Below the pieces are notes generated by a model. The model ran no database searches. It worked only from the letters and a program-made list of their open reading frames with translations, and was not told the origin of the DNA. The translations under genes were made by a program, and so were the position numbers. From Massilia sp. 9096 (GTDB lineage Bacteria; Pseudomonadota; Gammaproteobacteria; Burkholderiales; Burkholderiaceae_D): a DNA stretch of 64,000 nucleotides. Positions 63,712 to 64,000 of this stretch are shown piece after piece. Within the stretch, counting starts at the first letter, position 1. Every line of letters begins with the position of its first letter. The stretch covers positions 372,001 through 436,000 of the forward strand of contig NZ_JQNN01000001.1 in the NCBI RefSeq assembly GCF_000745265.1. The letters are read 5' to 3'.

Positions 63712-64000
63712 ATGCTGATTTACCTCGTCGCGGGCGCCCGCCCCAACTTCATGAAGATCGCACCGATCGTCCGTGCCCTTCAGGACCAGCAGGCGCTTTC
63801 CTTCAAGATCATCCACACCGGCCAGCACTACGACCGCGAGATGAACGACGTGTTTTTCGAAGAGCTCGGCATCCCGCAGCCGGACGTGTTCATGGCCGCC
63901 GGCGGCGGCAGCCACGCCCAGCAGACTGCCAAGATCATGATCGGCTTCGAGGAACTGTGCATCAAGGAGCGCCCGGACGCGGTGCTGGTGGTGGGCGACG
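63712..64000 (+). CDS. wecB: UDP-N-acetylglucosamine 2-epimerase (partial, C-terminus off the window)
   Basis: The open frame from ATG 63712 runs off the window, 96 codons visible. It reads LIYLVAGARPNFMKIAPIVR, IIHTGQHYDREMNDVFFEEL and ERPDAVLVVGD, the hallmark of non-hydrolysing UDP-GlcNAc 2-epimerases, which give UDP-ManNAc. In an EPS or enterobacterial-antigen-like locus this supplies an N-acetylmannosamine donor. The 165-bp gap upstream contains the palindromic repeat and no good ribosome site is seen (GATTGTTTTTAAT). Confidence 0.93.
   Translation, partial: MLIYLVAGARPNFMKIAPIVRALQDQQALSFKIIHTGQHYDREMNDVFFEELGIPQPDVFMAAGGGSHAQQTAKIMIGFEELCIKERPDAVLVVGD

Overview
The window is about 64 kb of GC-rich chromosome from a Gram-negative betaproteobacterium. 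The best match is the Oxalobacteraceae (Massilia/Telluria-like). The grounds are the gene order sodB-xseA-exbB-exbD-lpxK-Trm112-kdsB-adk, a Burkholderiales-type trimeric porin, an exosortase-B (XrtB) exopolysaccharide operon of the Methylobacillus/Massilia eps type, and frequent GTG/TTG starts. No plasmid, integron, CRISPR array or complete insertion sequence was seen. The assignment is by remembered similarity only; no search was run.

Layout. (1) 1-9.6 kb: an MFS exporter cut by the window edge with a divergent LysR regulator; then a D-tartrate/C4-dicarboxylate module on the minus strand (tarD-dctA-maeB) with a divergent LysR gene and a perfect dyad operator between them; then a porin. (2) 9.6-17.2 kb: conserved housekeeping and envelope block (sodB, xseA, exbBD, lpxK, Trm112-like, kdsB, adk). 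It is interrupted between xseA and exbB by about 1.2 kb of AT-richer non-coding DNA holding seven modular repeats. (3) 17.2-24.1 kb: small and metabolic genes (DsbA-like thiol oxidoreductase, a 61-aa unknown, a CoA-transferase, a tandem pair of secreted unknowns of which one is frameshifted, an SDR dehydrogenase, gamma-glutamyltransferase). (4) 24.1-35.4 kb: a 1435-residue hybrid kinase (propeller-HK-REC-Hpt), its likely response regulator, a decayed hybrid kinase, a phage-type ASCH-like gene, a GT-C-like membrane protein, a Tat-exported six-hairpin glycosidase-like protein and tRNA-Arg(CCT). (5) 35.5-64 kb: uup, then a long exopolysaccharide locus on the plus strand. It holds a CAAX protease, EpsL, priming glycosyltransferase, Gmd and Fcl (GDP-L-fucose), EpsD/E/F/G, exosortase XrtB, EpsI, a polymerase/ligase-like protein, a flippase, five or six glycosyltransferases, an adenylate-forming enzyme, two heparinase II/III-like proteins and the start of wecB.

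How it works together. Region 5 encodes almost a full Wzx/Wzy-type route: lipid-linked priming, fucose donor synthesis, chain extension, flipping, polymerisation, length control and export, plus depolymerising enzymes. An XrtB exosortase is present, but no PEP-CTERM substrate is visible here. Region 1 would import C4-dicarboxylates or tartrate, dehydrate D-tartrate to oxaloacetate and use malic enzyme to feed pyruvate.

The most unusual element is the array at 11850-12901. Seven units each carry an IHF-like box (WATCAANNNNTTR, exact or degenerate) exactly 41-42 bp upstream of an inverted pair of DnaA-box-like sequences (TTWTNCACA-N5-TGTG). This architecture is reminiscent of the DnaA-regulating loci datA and DARS of E. 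coli, and I do not know it as described for this group. Other points of interest are a dispersed palindromic repeat whose two copies show a compensatory stem change, a receiver protein with a degenerate Hpt domain, an EpsG kinase with a degraded P-loop, and a short ORF resembling only the N-terminus of a membrane pyrophosphatase.
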